Assembly: GCA_024114885.1 (NCBI GenBank)
Contig: CP099418.1
Span: 4,278,001 to 4,342,000 of the forward strand
Source of the DNA: Septoria linicola
Lineage: Eukaryota > Ascomycota > Dothideomycetes > Mycosphaerellales > Mycosphaerellaceae
Length of the DNA: 64,000 bases
Direction of reading: 5' to 3'
A program made the translations under genes and the position numbers. Below, piece by piece: positions 33,240 through 45,052 of this stretch. The number at the start of each line of letters is the position of its first letter. Position 1 is the first letter of the stretch. The notes beneath the pieces are model-generated. The model worked only from the letters and a program-made list of their open reading frames with translations, was not told the origin of the DNA and searched no databases.

Positions 33240-35087
33240 CTAAAGGACGGCACCCTTGATCTGCTTTCGCTCTCGGGTATCAATGTTGCGCCACATGAAG
33301 ACTGCAAGCCATGCAAGAGCCAGAACACCGGTCGCGGCAGCGGCCATGAGTCTTTGCGCCTCTCCATACGCCTGAGTGATGCCATCACGGGTCGGCGTGC
33401 CGACCTCGAAGCTCAGCTGAGTGGTAAGGTCACCATAGATCTCAGCCACAAGAGTCGAGTTGGCCAGGGTCTCCTCGGGGAGGTAGCGGAGGAGTCTCTC
33501 CTGAAAGTTGCCTTGCCAGATGGCAGAAGCGACAGTTTGGCCAATAGCACCACCAATCTGCGACGACATACCCTGGACAGCCAGAACAATGGCGACGTAT
33601 TGATGGGTAGTAGCGGCCATACCTGCGACTTGCTCGCAAATGACAAGAGTACCACCACCGAAGGCAATCAGGATCTGGCACAGGATCATCCAGCCGACAT
33701 CGACGCCTGGCTGGCGGAAGTAGATCATGAGACCGACACCGAGAGTGGTCACGGGCAGTCCGAAAAGCAGAGATTGCCATTTGAAGCCACCAGTCTTATA
33801 GAGGATAATTCCAGCCACGAACGACCAGAAGCAGGAGCCGATACTGTAGATGTTGGTGACGTAGATAGATTGTGTGACGGTCAAGTTTGCCACAACCTGC
33901 AGGAAGGAGTAGAAGAACGAGTTCCAGATGTAGAACTCCAAGAAGAGCACGGCAGCGAGGATGTTGGCTCCGAGGATAGTCCTGTTCTTGAGAAGTACCC
34001 ATGGCACACAGGTAACGGGTGCAACATACGCCTCGTAGAGACCGAAGGCGATCAAGAGCAAGCCTCCGAAGACGATCATGCAGATGATCATCGATGAGCG
34101 CCAGCCATCCGATTGTCGGGTGTAGAGGTTGAACGGAAGCAGGAACAGTGCCAAACCACCGCAGAGCAGGAGCAATCCAGCCAAATCGTACTCAATCGTG
34201 TAGTACTTGATCGATTGCATAAGCGTGCGACCGCTGTTGCGCTTTGGGATGAGGCCAAGACGCTCCGCCTTGCGCTGGTGGTAGATGAGGACGAAGAACA
34301 GTGGCAAGCTAGTGACTGGGGTAATGATCGCGAAGGATCCGAATGCCCATCTCCAGTTGATGTTGAGGAAGGTCTGCGCAAATGGTCCCGCGCACCACAC
34401 AGTGATGATGTAGGGCGATGCAATGAGAGCGAAGAAGAATCCTCGGCTCTTCAAGCTGGATGTATCTGCAACCAAGATGCCCAAGATGTATGATCGACCG
34501 TTGCCACCAAGCTGGTTGAAGACTTCTGCCGCAGCATATGTCTGGACATTGTTACAGGCGGCCATCATGATCATGCCGATAGTCATGCAGGCTACCATGA
34601 GCGCATAGCCTTGTGGTCTGCCCCAGATATCGATAATCTTCGCCAGAGGTAATCTGAAGATACCACCGATGAGGGAGGCCATGATGCCAGTAGCTGCGGT
34701 CAGGCCGTGGAGCTGGAATTCCGAAGTAACATAAGGAGTCATTACGCCAGTCATGCTATTCTCCAGAGCGTCAAGGAAGTACAGACACCAGATCCTACAT
34801 CATGATTAGTGTCTGAGGTACACGGTAAATCCGCTCAGGTGAACCTACATTCCATAGATCATGAATACCGTCTTCTTTCCCCAAACCTGGTTCATGACCT
34901 CGGCCTTCTGAACACCGGCTTGCGCATCTTTGTCGACGATCTCATCATCGCTATCCGTGTCGTGTGCAGTGACACTTGGCTGACGTCCGAACATGCCTTT
35001 CTCATTTTCTGCCACAACCGGGTTGACCTGTACTGGGACGACAGGGTCAACCGGCTTGGGCTTGAGCTTGCTGAAGAAGCTGCTCAT
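33240..35087 (-). CDS. MFS siderophore-iron transporter (SIT family)
   Basis: Exons 35087-34849 and 34794-33240 are separated by a 54-bp intron (GTAGGT donor, GTAG acceptor). The splice gives MIYGMIWCLYFLDALENSMT and a 597-residue protein. It has the 14-helix layout and landmarks of fungal siderophore transporters: AKIIDIWGRPQGYALMVACM in the loop between helices 2 and 3, FNQLGGNGRSYILGI, SRGFFFALIASPYIITVWCAGP, and the late YLPEETLANSTLVAEIYGDL extracellular loop seen in this family. The N-terminal 80 residues are a hydrophilic cytosolic tail. It would take up a ferric hydroxamate by proton symport at the plasma membrane or an internal vesicle; the ligand is unknown. An exact iron-GATA element lies 87 bp upstream of the ATG, consistent with repression by an SreA-type factor when iron is plentiful. 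Confidence 0.93.
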
Positions 35088-35173
35088 AGCTGAGGTTGAG
35101 ATGTAGGGCAAGGCGACGCTCACACCCTGTAGGGATTGTGTAGTAAGACAGGGAGATGGTGATGGAAAGCAGG

Positions 35174-35182
35174 ATCTGATAA
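35174..35182 (+). promoter_or_regulatory. Iron-responsive GATA site ATCTGATAA (SreA/Fep1-type)
   Basis: The nonamer ATCTGATAA matches exactly the ATCWGATAA consensus described for fungal siderophore-iron GATA repressors (SreA, SRE, Fep1, Urbs1). It is on the plus strand, 87 bp before the minus-strand ATG of the siderophore transporter at 35087. A one-mismatch relative, ATCAGATTA, is at 35556-35564. Position and target gene fit, but binding is inferred. Confidence 0.72.
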
Positions 35183-37186
35183 GACAGCGACACGGATGTC
35201 TTATATCCAGGGAGTGGTGCCTCTTTGGGTAGTGTCCGAGCACACGGACGAATGCGGCTGTTCGTAGGGCCTGCAACAAGCTCTACGGACTCGTGGTCTG
35301 CAGCAGGGTGCCCACATGGGTGGAGCACGGTCGATGCATTCGAATGCGTGGGGTTGCAGCTACAGAGCAGTCTCGGCGCTGCAAATCTTGCACGTCAAGC
35401 TTCTGCTGCGCATAAACAGAAGCAATGTCCAAGATGTTCCCGAGGCATGAAGGAGCGTGTTGGGACAGTTCGTACCGAGAGGGACTTTGCGACGTTACCT
35501 TGAGCGGTCGTAGTCGCATGCTAGGTCGTGTGATGGAGCCAATGATGAGGCTAGAATCAGATTAGATCGGAAAGATCAGGCTTTTCGCCCAAGACACCAA
35601 AATCATACACCTGTGCATCGTGACCACTCTGCGGCCGCGACCCGTGGTTGGGAGCGAGCAAGCTTGCAAGCGATAGGGTGCCAGGCATTAGAGGTGGAGG
35701 CCCCAAGATATTGCCCAGAAACCCGGCTGAAGTCTTGCAGAGCGAGCCAGAGATCTAAGGTTATCTCGCACAATCTGATCCGCGATCCGTCGCCAGTCCT
35801 CACCAAAGTGAATGATCGAGAACGGAGGCTTGCTTCTAGTAGACTAGTCTGTGGCAACGAAAAGCTCGCCAAGAGCTCACATGCTGGAACTCTGCCAGCA
35901 GCGGTCGTGAACAAGTCGACGCGAGCTCGGCGATTAATTCAGCACAAGTCGCCTCATGCTGTGGCCTTTGATTTTGCCTCTGCGGTCCAAGCCATTGTTG
36001 TGTTTGCAACCGTTCGGTCTTCCATCGGTGGGTGCTGGCAAAGGCGGTTGCTGGAAATTGTTTGGCGAAAGGTGCTGCAATTTGCCAACGCGAAGGAACG
36101 CCGACACCGCAGCCACATGTGCTTGGCGCCGCCTCTCACGGAAACTCACGGACTGGGCAATATGCTTCTATACCACTACATTGTGTTCTTTTATGCTGAC
36201 ATTGGCCGAAATCGAACCACTTGACATCCGTGACACGGGGAGACCGAAGAGGCGCGACCTTCGATGCAAGCGGCGCAGTGGCAAGGTCATTGTGCTTCAT
36301 ACGTCGAAAACTCATCGCTATAGCAAGCTGCCCGAGATGTCTCCCCACGACGGCATTCCGCTTCTCGTGCTTGTCGATCGCCAACACAGCGCAGCTGCGC
36401 GGGAAGCAAGACGACCACTGCTGCCGAAGGCACAATTCGAGCGATCTCGGTACCGTGGTCTGCCTCTGTACAGCACAATGACAGTCCGCAGACTTACGTA
36501 TGTGCCGCTATGTTGCAGACAGCAAGCAACTTCCAGAAACCTGAAGCCTGTAGTGCAAACATCTGCGAGGATAATACCTCGCATCGTCTCGATAGTTAGA
36601 TCAATCAAGCATTTTGAATCTCTCTATCTCCTGTGTTCTGTTGCCCGCTAAGCGTTTGCAACACGCTAGCCTTTGCAGACTGTCCAGGCCACTGAATAGC
36701 GGCGACACTATTGACGATGTATGGAGAGTCGCACGCCGGGGGATTTGCCATTGGCAAGTTGCGATCTCAGACGTGGGTTCGCTACTGGAAGCCGCAGATG
36801 ATTTCATGCCTGTTGCTTGTCTAGAGCATAATATGAGCTAATAATGCTGATCGGGCCTCCTAGACGCGTCTGTGTTGATCTCGATCTGGTCTCAGACGAT
36901 CGCACGTCCACAGCTACTGCTATACGTCTTGACAATGAGATCTGATCGATGTGCATGATCTGCGACGGCGTCACTGCTACGAAGTCGTACGCTGTTCTTG
37001 ATCACAAAGCTGGCCATCCTTTGCAGTGATTGCTGTTGACCATCGAAGTTGTGCATCGAATACAAGCAACACTTGAAGCCAGTATCGAGAGCTTGTAATG
37101 GCTACGGCGCTCACCCGCGCGAGTTTCTGCCATCGTGATACCTAGAAAGAAATGGCGCAGACGTGATCATCTAGTTTTTGGGTCTA
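35183..37186 (+). other. Intergenic region of about 2 kb
   Basis: This lies upstream of the siderophore transporter and downstream of the ankyrin-CorA gene. Overlapping plus-strand frames at 35613-36224 and 35956-36651 reach 203 and 231 codons. They are rich in Arg, Ser and Cys, show no motif and overlap each other in different frames, so I do not call them genes. No RNA gene or repeat is seen. Confidence 0.45.
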
Positions 37187-40100
37187 TCAGAAGATATCTG
37201 TCCTAGCGTTTCTTCTGCCTCGCTCCAAGTCAAGGTCAGCGTACTTCTCGGGTCGGCTAAGTCTCCTTGCATAGGAGACGTCCTCACTTTTCCTCGGAGG
37301 CGGACTCAAGTGTTTGCCATTGCTATTAGCATAGAAATCAACACTTCTTCGAAGACTCTTTGCCATTGATAGCGTCTTCTGGATTTGCTGTGCATCACTC
37401 TCCCATTCGAGCTCTTCACTGCTTTGTCTGCGACTGCTCCACCAATCTCGCATTCGTGCGAATGTGTTGTTGACCTGGTCGACAGAAAGTGCAACAAAGA
37501 TCGCAGGAACAGATATCGCAAGACCTATCCCGAATATGTAAGCTGAGGCATATCCTAGCGGGATTTCAGCGCTTGAGCCAGGTCCGCCGGGGTGGGGGAA
37601 CTGCTCGATATTGACCGCAAAGAATGCTGTGATGAAGGACAGTGGGAGGAAGATGATGGTAACGATTGTGAAGACCATAATCGTCTGTCCCTGTCGATGT
37701 GTACCAGCAGCCTGGTCTCGAGCAAAACGAGCTTCGAATGCGTTGGCGTGCTTCTGCTTGAGGTCAAGCAGAGATACTATGCTTTCATACACTCGATTGG
37801 CTTGGATCTCCATGCGCGTGATGTCCTTGATGGGGTTCGTGATTGTTTTCTCCTGCTCGTCGAAAGTCTTGTCGGTTCTCCGCACTCTGGCATGAGAACG
37901 CTCGTTGTGGTAAATTGCTTTCACTGCATCTTTGAGCTCAGGGAGAAGATGCTTCTGATGGTCTAATACCATTCGGATGATGTCAAGCTCGTCACGGATG
38001 TCTTTGATCTCCGCGAGCAGATCTGTCTCTGCCCCGACATCTAGGAGCTGATTGATGAAGGCTGGGTTCGTGTCTTCTGGGTCGGTCACTTCTTGCGCCT
38101 CAGCCTGCTTCCTAGCAGCATGTTCGTATGCTTTAGAATCGGCTTCGAGATGCTTTGAGAAACGTCCAGGCTTTTGGTGGCTCTGCAACCAGTCCGATGC
38201 TTGGCGACTAGCTTTGGAGAAGCCTTGGAACAGCGATGCTTCATTGTCCATGGCGGCTCCGATGCTGCTCTCGAACATATCGAGGAACTGGAAGTCATCA
38301 TCTCCTTTGCGATGCCGGTCGAAAGTACCGAAACAACGACCGGCGATGGTCATGGCCAGCTCATACACGTCCTGAACTGGCTCTCTGGTCTTCGAGTTGA
38401 TATCCTCGATGATGCCCTCAAGGACGTTCAAGGGATCATTGCGAGGCTGTCGCCATCTTTGGGGAAAGCTTGTAACAACAAGATCTTTGCCCAGCACCCA
38501 CATCCACAGTTGGTCTACCATGAAGATCTTAGGCCCGCCTTCGAGATTCTTGTAGTGCTTTTCCTGGAAGCGGTAGACTACTTGATCGCAATCGCGAAGA
38601 GTAGTATCGATGTTGCTAGAGCAAGCGCGACAATGTTAGTAGTGAGCTTCAAGCACACAAGACTGGAAGCAGTACATACTGGTAGAAGAATTGATCCAGC
38701 GTCCGGCGAACATGGAGGAATGATGTAGATTTGCTCAAATGAGCGCGAATCAATACCTCGTCAGCCACAGCTGCTATTGTGTGTCTCTGTGGATTCTCCA
38801 TGGCCATTTGCATCTCGCGGCGGCGGCGATCTGTCTCGAAGTGAAGATAAGGCATGAACATAAAGATACTGCGCGAGCTGTGAAGTCGTTTCGCTGGCGA
38901 CGCTCCACCTTTGTCAATGCTATTCCTTGTCGATTGCCGAACAGCCGTCTTTCGACTATCTTTCGACGTCTTCGCGCCCGGAGTCGCGGGCTTAGTATTC
39001 TTCTTGCCTGCATTCGTGGACGTTGTAGCTACTGTTGAGTTGGTCTCTTGACGCTTGACTTGTGGCTTTCCAGTCTGGCCATTCAGCTTAGGGCCAATCG
39101 AAGCATCAGAAGTTGCCATCGTGGAGTTTGTGTCTGTGGTACTCTGTCGTTGAGGTTTGCCAGTTTTGGACTTTGACTTATTGTTTTCAGCACCGGCTGT
39201 AGTCTGTAACTCCTCACCTTTCGTAGCTTGAAATTTGTCCAGCTTGTCACCAGACTTGCTCCTAGTGGGCGTGCCTGGAATTGGAGACAGACTACCTGGC
39301 TCCTCGACAATCACTGCAGGTGGTGCAGTCTCATCAATATCGGCTTCTGTACGATGCACAACCTGGCACCTGATGGCACGAGAGAAGTTAGTAGCTACCT
39401 CCCCACGACTTGAAACGCGACACTGAACTTACATTGGTCTCATAAATCGTGAGTGATGCTGCTGTCCACGGTGCTGATGGTTAAAGGCTGCCTCCAGCGA
39501 CTTATACCCTTCCACATCCGTAGCTCCCTCCTCAATAAAGCGCTTGGTCAATAGCGCATCACACCAAGCAGTATTATTGACTGGCAAATGTATCCATCGA
39601 AATTGCGTTGCCTTGATGTTGGACGGCAGCGTGCTTATGGAATGCTTCGAGGCATCCTTGACATCTCGAGCGTACAGCAATTCGTACACAGATCGTCGTT
39701 GCACCCTGTTTTCGTTCCTAAAGTTACCAAAGTCGACAATCGTGGCGTTGAACTGCTTAGAAGCCATGATCTCGTCATCAGATAGGTCGTGGACATGATT
39801 CCAGGGCGCGAGCCGGTCGACAATATCTATCTGACCCTTCTGCGCCGCAATAAGCAGTGGCGTGTTCCCAAATCGATCTTTGATTGATCGCTTTATTCCG
39901 GGAGTTTCTAACAAGTAGGCGGCGGCATCGTTGTTACCAAATTCAGCGGCAACGTGCAATGGGGTCCTCCCATTCAGTAGTTCACCATTGATGTCTGCTC
40001 CAGCATCCACAAGCATACGCACTAGCGGCCCGGCAGCAGACTGGCATGCATTGTGCAGCGCTGTCCAGTCGCCATCGGACTTGGAATGCACGTCAGCCCC

Positions 40101-40889
40101 ATGTTCGATCAAGATCCGCACTAGATTCTCTCGGTTGTTAGATGCTGCCAGCTGTAGAGGACTCTTCATTCGCGTGTCTGTAGCATTGACTCTCGCCTGA
40201 GGAGAAGCACCACCAAATCGAGTCGTGAGTAGGATCTTTAGCAGATCTTCATTATCTGTGACACAAGCCCAATGTGCAGCTGTTCGTCCAAGCTCGTCCT
40301 CGGCATCAATGTTTACTCCTCCTTGGAGAAGATACTGCACAAGTTCCATTGAGCATTTCCGTCTTGGCCGATCTGCTGGGTTCGTGAAATGCCTCTTGTC
40401 GCCTTGGTCTGCTGCGATGTTATGGAGCACATTCCTGCGTCGAAGATCCATCGTATCAACGTGTGCACCACGAGAGACCAGAAGCTCGACGATGTTTCCA
40501 TGACCTTTCCATGCAGCAGTCATCAGTGCGGTGCGACCTTTCTTATCCATCGCTTCGGTGTTCGCACGATGATCAATCAAGACTTCAACGATTTCGGCCT
40601 GGCCATGCTCCGCGGCTCGCAGTAACGCTGGGGGTTTGTTGCCAGTTGTGTAGTCAGGGTCAGCCCCTCGGATAAGCAGATATCGAGCAACATCGACATG
40701 ACCTTTGTCGCAAGCACGTATGAGTCCCACAGATAATAGGTTCCGGCCAAAATGCCGTTCGTGCTGGGCATCTTCAATGATATCCTTGACTTTGAATACA
40801 TTATTCGCTTCAACGGCTTTCAGTAATCGTGGCTCCGGCCTCAACTTCGTGCTATCAGCGCTCTGAACGCTGACAGGCCTTCTGGGCAT
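37187..40889 (-). CDS. Ankyrin-repeat protein with C-terminal CorA-like membrane domain
   Basis: Three exons: 40889-39433, 39369-38680, 38615-37187. Introns of 63 and 64 bp (GTAAGT and GTATGT donors) join RFMRPM-CQVVHRTEAD and QFFYH-NIDTTLRDCDQVVYRF, giving 1191 residues. Residues about 20-380 hold roughly ten ankyrin repeats (GRTALMTAAWKGHGNIVELL, GRTPLHVAAEFGNNDAAAYL and similar). Then comes a linker rich in Ser, Thr and Lys (about 495-650). The C-terminal half is a fungal CorA-like domain with long helices (KDIRDELDIIRMVLDHQKHL) and two closing transmembrane helices (VFTIVTIIFLPLSFITAFFA and YIFGIGLAISVPAIFVALSV). The GMN ion-selectivity motif of true Mg2+ channels is replaced by VNIEQF after the first helix, as I recall being common in this fungal subgroup, so transport is uncertain. 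A cytosolic protein-binding array on a membrane anchor is the safest description. Confidence 0.87.
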
Positions 40890-41730
40890 TTTTGCTTTCG
40901 AGATGGGAGATGAGTTTCCCGTGCATCGTCAGGTCGGACTCCCGCTAGGTCATCAGCGATGGTATAGTGCTTCAATTCCGAGGCACGTTCGACGTTGCCA
41001 TCGATGTAAATGCTGTTCAGTCTGTCAAGAAACCTCAGCAGTATAAACGGTCAGTCATCTCAACTCTTCTCAGCTATATTGTAGGTCGCGTTGTTGAAAT
41101 TCACAGCCACGCCACGATCGTGTCGAAGTCTCCAGCCCCTCGATATTCTTGGGATCGTCGTGCTACTGTGGCTGCATGCTAAGCGAAATGTATAACAATC
41201 CTACGAGGCAGAGCAGATCGCTCTAACAATGTGCACACAGAATTGCTGCATGAATTGAGCATGCTTGTTGACGCAGCCTGCAATTGCATACAAGGCCTCG
41301 CGTTGCGTCTGAGACATGGAGCAGTTGCGAGGTGAACGAAACTGCCTTCCACTCTAGCATCGAAAATTGGCCGGACTATTTGGCCAGGCCATATTTCGTT
41401 GTATCTGCAGTGTCCCGGATCCCAGTACAGCTGCACCTCACCGGACGTCTTCTGGTCGTTTCATCATTGAACCAGCCTTTCGTCTCTGACGACCGCAGTC
41501 TAGTAGCCGGAACGATGTATGTGGGTGTCGAGGGCAGCCATAAGGCCTCCCTCGTACTTCGCTTGGCCCGACTCATGCGCCGGCAAGGCCCAATTTCCGC
41601 CGAGGTATGACGAAGCAAAGCACTTAGAATACACATAGGGCATACCAGTATCCAACACCACGACCCCTACATCATTCTCACATAGTCAGATTTCATAGAA
41701 GTGCCTCCTCTCAGTTCTTTTGATTGAGCT
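40890..41730 (+). other. Divergent promoter region between ankyrin-CorA and SDR genes
   Basis: About 840 bp between two outward-facing genes. No coding frame stands out and no repeats are visible. Confidence 0.45.
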
Positions 41731-42705
41731 ATGCCCGCGGATCCAATCTACTCACTCGCCACAGCTGCCAAGGCCATTGGAACACTATGGGCAGCATACC
41801 AAGCCTACAAGCTCGCTTCGTTTCTCCATCTCCACTTTATCCGCAGGAGCACTCTTAAGCGATATCTCAAGACAAGTCCCAGCGGTGAGCCAGCTTGGGC
41901 GTTGGTCACAGGTTCGACAGACGGCATCGGACGAGGCTTCGCGGAAGAGCTGTGCGAACATGGCTTCAACATCATCCTCCATGGGCGAAATCCAGAAAAG
42001 CTTGAGATCGAGAAACAAAAACTCCTCGCTCGTTGGCCCAAACGCTTGATCCAGACATTATGCATCGATGCGACAGCAGAGACTGGAAATGCACAACGAC
42101 TTGAGCAAGCAGCGATCGACCTCAAAGCCCTGAACATCCGAGTCCTCATCAACAATGTAGGAGGCACAGGCGGCATGCCAGCTTTCTGCCCTCTCCACGA
42201 CCGGACTTCTGAAGAAGCTCGTATCTTCATCGACATGAACTTGCGGTTCCCGACAGAGATTACACGCGTCTTGCTTCCTCAGCTTCGACACAACACTCCT
42301 TCTCTGATCCTCAACGTTTCGAGCGCAACAGCAGATTTCGGCTTACCTTATCTCTCTGTCTACTCTGGCGCAAAGGCATACAATAGATCGTGGTCCCGCT
42401 GCCTGACGTCCGAGATGAAAGCTGATAATTTGGATGTGGAAGTCATGGCTCTGGTTGTTAGTGCTGTGGCTACTGATAACTATGCTAAGCCACAAGGGCT
42501 GTTTGTGCCGAATGCGAGGAAGTTTGCAAAGGCTGCGTTGGGTGTTGTAGGGTGTGGGAGAAGTGTTGTGTATCCTTATTGGGGCCATCGTGTGCAGAGC
42601 TTCATGTTTGATGTTATGCCGACACGGATGGCAGAGTCTATGATTGTTGATGTTGGGAGAAAGGAGAAGGCGGATGAGGAGAAGTTGAAGGGGAAGAGGG
42701 AATAG
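41731..42705 (+). CDS. Short-chain dehydrogenase, 17-beta-HSD/3-ketoacyl-CoA reductase type
   Basis: A single-exon gene of 324 residues. It has the classical SDR set: cofactor loop TGSTDGIG at residues 60-67, LINNVGG at about 139-145, catalytic Ser198 in NVSSATADFG and the YSGAK pair Tyr211/Lys215. A hydrophobic N-terminal segment (about residues 7-35) is probably a membrane anchor, and the C-terminus is very rich in Lys and Glu (KEKADEEKLKGKRE), resembling an ER-retention-type tail. These features match the microsomal subfamily that includes 17-beta-hydroxysteroid dehydrogenase type 3/12 and the fungal very-long-chain 3-oxoacyl-CoA reductase. It is divergent from the typical housekeeping reductase, so it may be a paralogue with another lipid substrate. 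NADP(H) use is likely, from the HGRNPEKLE segment after beta-2. Confidence 0.86.
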   Translation: MPADPIYSLATAAKAIGTLWAAYQAYKLASFLHLHFIRRSTLKRYLKTSPSGEPAWALVTGSTDGIGRGFAEELCEHGFNIILHGRNPEKLEIEKQKLLARWPKRLIQTLCIDATAETGNAQRLEQAAIDLKALNIRVLINNVGGTGGMPAFCPLHDRTSEEARIFIDMNLRFPTEITRVLLPQLRHNTPSLILNVSSATADFGLPYLSVYSGAKAYNRSWSRCLTSEMKADNLDVEVMALVVSAVATDNYAKPQGLFVPNARKFAKAALGVVGCGRSVVYPYWGHRVQSFMFDVMPTRMAESMIVDVGRKEKADEEKLKGKRE

Positions 42706-43137
42706 CGGTATGGCCTTGAGAAATATGTTGGTTTGGTTAATGTAATGACTATCTTCGTTAGCTTGGCGTGCAATTGGCACTTTGCGGGTAGCTGTCAACG
42801 ATGCTTCACAGTGAACGTAGTCATAAAGTGCCGATGGCCTCGCGTTTCGTCGCGACCACTAGAAGATCAGTTCCAGGATTGGATTGCTTTGTTTTACGCG
42901 AACTCCAATCTGGACGAGACTGACAAGTTCAGTGTGAGACATGTGAGAGTAGTGTTTCACAGAGACATTTCAACATCTCATCAGCCTGTTCGGGTATTAG
43001 GTACAGGTACATTTTCCCAATGCTCAGCATCTCGCATCGCATCATCGTCTCATTGCTCATGTCTGAACATGTCTATATTCACATTACATCTCATCCTTTC
43101 CTTCATGTCTCATGCTCAGGTCGTGCAAAGCAACCGC
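42706..43137 (+). other. Spacer between convergent genes
   Basis: About 430 bp of 3' flanks of the SDR (plus) and HsbA-like (minus) genes. Nothing else is seen. The long plus-strand frame that crosses into 43138-43794 is an antisense shadow of the low-complexity HsbA-like gene. Confidence 0.5.
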
Positions 43138-43942
43138 TTACATGACAGCGACGAAAGCGCCAAGGGCGAGGGCACCAAGGCCGACGACCTGCTGGGAAGC
43201 AGCACCAGTGTACATCATTGGAGTGTAGGTAGAGGTGGCAGTGGCGCTAGTGCCACTTGGCGCAGTTGGCATGGCAGCTGGGGTGGAAGCAGACTCAGTC
43301 GCAGCAGCCGAAGACGCAGCAGAGGTAGCGGCGGCAGAGGTAGCAGAAGAGGCAGCAGAGCTGGCACCGCCAGATGCGCCACCCTCGTAAGCAGCGATAC
43401 CGCGGGCAAGCGAGTCAGCAGCTGGCTGGGAGAGGTTGCGGCCAGTCTCCTGGAGAGCCTCTGGCAGCTTGCTGACGATGGTGTCAGTCAGCATGGTGGA
43501 CGCCTCCTGCTGGGTGCGGAGAGAGGTGAGCACAGCCTCGGTCAGACCGGCACCAGAGAATGTTGGCTGCTTCTCGATGAGTGCAGAGATCGATGCGTCG
43601 ACAGCGGTGGCCAGGTCCTGGATAGGGCCGGCGAGGGACAGAGCAGTGTCCTGGTCGATGGAGGTCAAGCCGTCAGCAGTGGACTGTGCTGCCTGGATGG
43701 CAGTGAGGACCTCGCCAGTGGCGCCGTTGACAGCCAGAGCTTGCTGAATGTCACCAGTGTATGCCTGAAGGGCAGTGGTGACGGACTCAGCTGAAGTGCT
43801 GTTAGCAATGGCATGACTGCGCTGTCATCTGAGAGTACTCACTGGCACTGGTGATGGCAGCGATGTTGCCAGCAAGGCCAGTTGCTTGACGACGGACAAC
43901 GGCCAGTGCGCCAACGGTGAAGAGTGCTGCGGTGAACTTCAT
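43138..43942 (-). CDS. HsbA-like secreted GPI-anchored cell-wall protein
   Basis: Exons 43942-43843 and 43790-43138 are joined over a 52-bp intron (GTGAGT donor, GCTAAC branch, CTTCAG acceptor), giving 250 residues. A signal peptide (MKFTAALFTVGALAVV) is followed by an all-helical domain rich in Ala, Thr, Gln and Ser (ESVTTALQAYTGDIQQALAV through RNLSQPAADSLARGIAAYEG). It matches the hydrophobic-surface-binding protein A fold, known from Aspergillus to adsorb to hydrophobic surfaces and recruit hydrolases. The last 75 residues are Ser/Ala/Thr rich, a likely O-glycosylated stalk. The protein ends in a hydrophobic run (VVGLGALALGAFVAVM) after small residues, the usual GPI-attachment signal. It is therefore probably displayed on the cell wall. 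Confidence 0.85.
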
Positions 43943-45052
43943 TTTGATGATTGTGATGGACGATGATGGATGATGATCTTGTGAGTGCTGAGCGAATGTC
44001 CTTAGGCGAATCGATGGGTGTCTTGTCTGCTGGTGGAATCAGTGCCAGATGAGCAGAAGCTGGCATATTATATGTTCGCATGTCTAAGCACGTCCACGCA
44101 ACATCACATGCGCCACATGGCATCGTCCATCTTGGCCAATGGCTACCTCGGCGGATTCGCTAAGGGCAACACACTCATCTCTTCTGCAGTTCGGTCTGAT
44201 GAAGTCGCAATGGTCTTCACGAGGCTTAGTGCAAACAACTCCCCGCAGTATGGCTTAATGGCAAACGATCGCCAAGTAATGTGGCATGCGGAGTATGCTT
44301 AAATCTAGAAGTAAATTGGGGGTCTATACCGGGCTTGGGCTAAGTCTAGATCCACACACGTGACACACGTCGGCACCGATTGGCTGAGTCGGTCCATGAC
44401 CGTGGAGGACGAGCTCAATGGAGATGTACGCCAGTCCGTCCGCGGCCAAATCTGATTTCTTGTCTTGTGATGCGTTCAGCTTGTCCGCCCAGAGCCTGTT
44501 CCTGGGCTGAAGCTGTGCCGTACCTGCATCCAAACCGAAAGCGATAATTGAGATCATTGCTGCTTGGCTGTGACGCCTGGCTCTGACAGGTGCGCCGCCT
44601 GAAGCCTACCGCGGCCAGTATGGAAGATGCCGGTCTCAAAACTCGAACACTGTCTTGTGCCATGATGAGTTTATGCGTGACAGCTGAAGCTCCAGACAGC
44701 TTTTGCATGTGAAGACATCGAGCTTGCAGAATTGTGAACACTTTCATCGAGTGTGATCGTTATCCCTTGTGCGCAAGAACACTGTCCATGCAACATGGAC
44801 AGTAGAGTGAGATTGTCATTACTGTCTTCGCCCAAGATGCGGACGATCTTTGTGGCTTGCCAGCCGGCGGGAAGACAATATCGCCTGGCGCCAAATTGAG
44901 TCAGACAACGATCGAAGCAACGGCGACCACAAGTGTATTGGTCACGAGGAGAGTGTTTGACAAACGAGAGCGGACCGGCACCATGCCAAATGACAGATTC
45001 ATCTTGAGAGAGACTTCGAGCGCGGAGGGGCAGTACTGAGAGCGGATGACTA
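43943..45052 (-). other. Intergenic spacer, about 1.1 kb
   Basis: It holds the promoter of the minus-strand HsbA-like gene and the 3' flank of the WDR59-like gene. Short frames only; nothing supported. Confidence 0.45.

Noticed and set aside
35613..36651. Two overlapping plus-strand frames of 203 and 231 codons
   Set aside because: They overlap in different frames, are rich in Arg, Cys and Ser, have no motif and no plausible splice partners.
42733..43794. 353-codon plus-strand frame rich in Ser, Gly and Arg
   Set aside because: Antisense shadow of the low-complexity HsbA-like gene.
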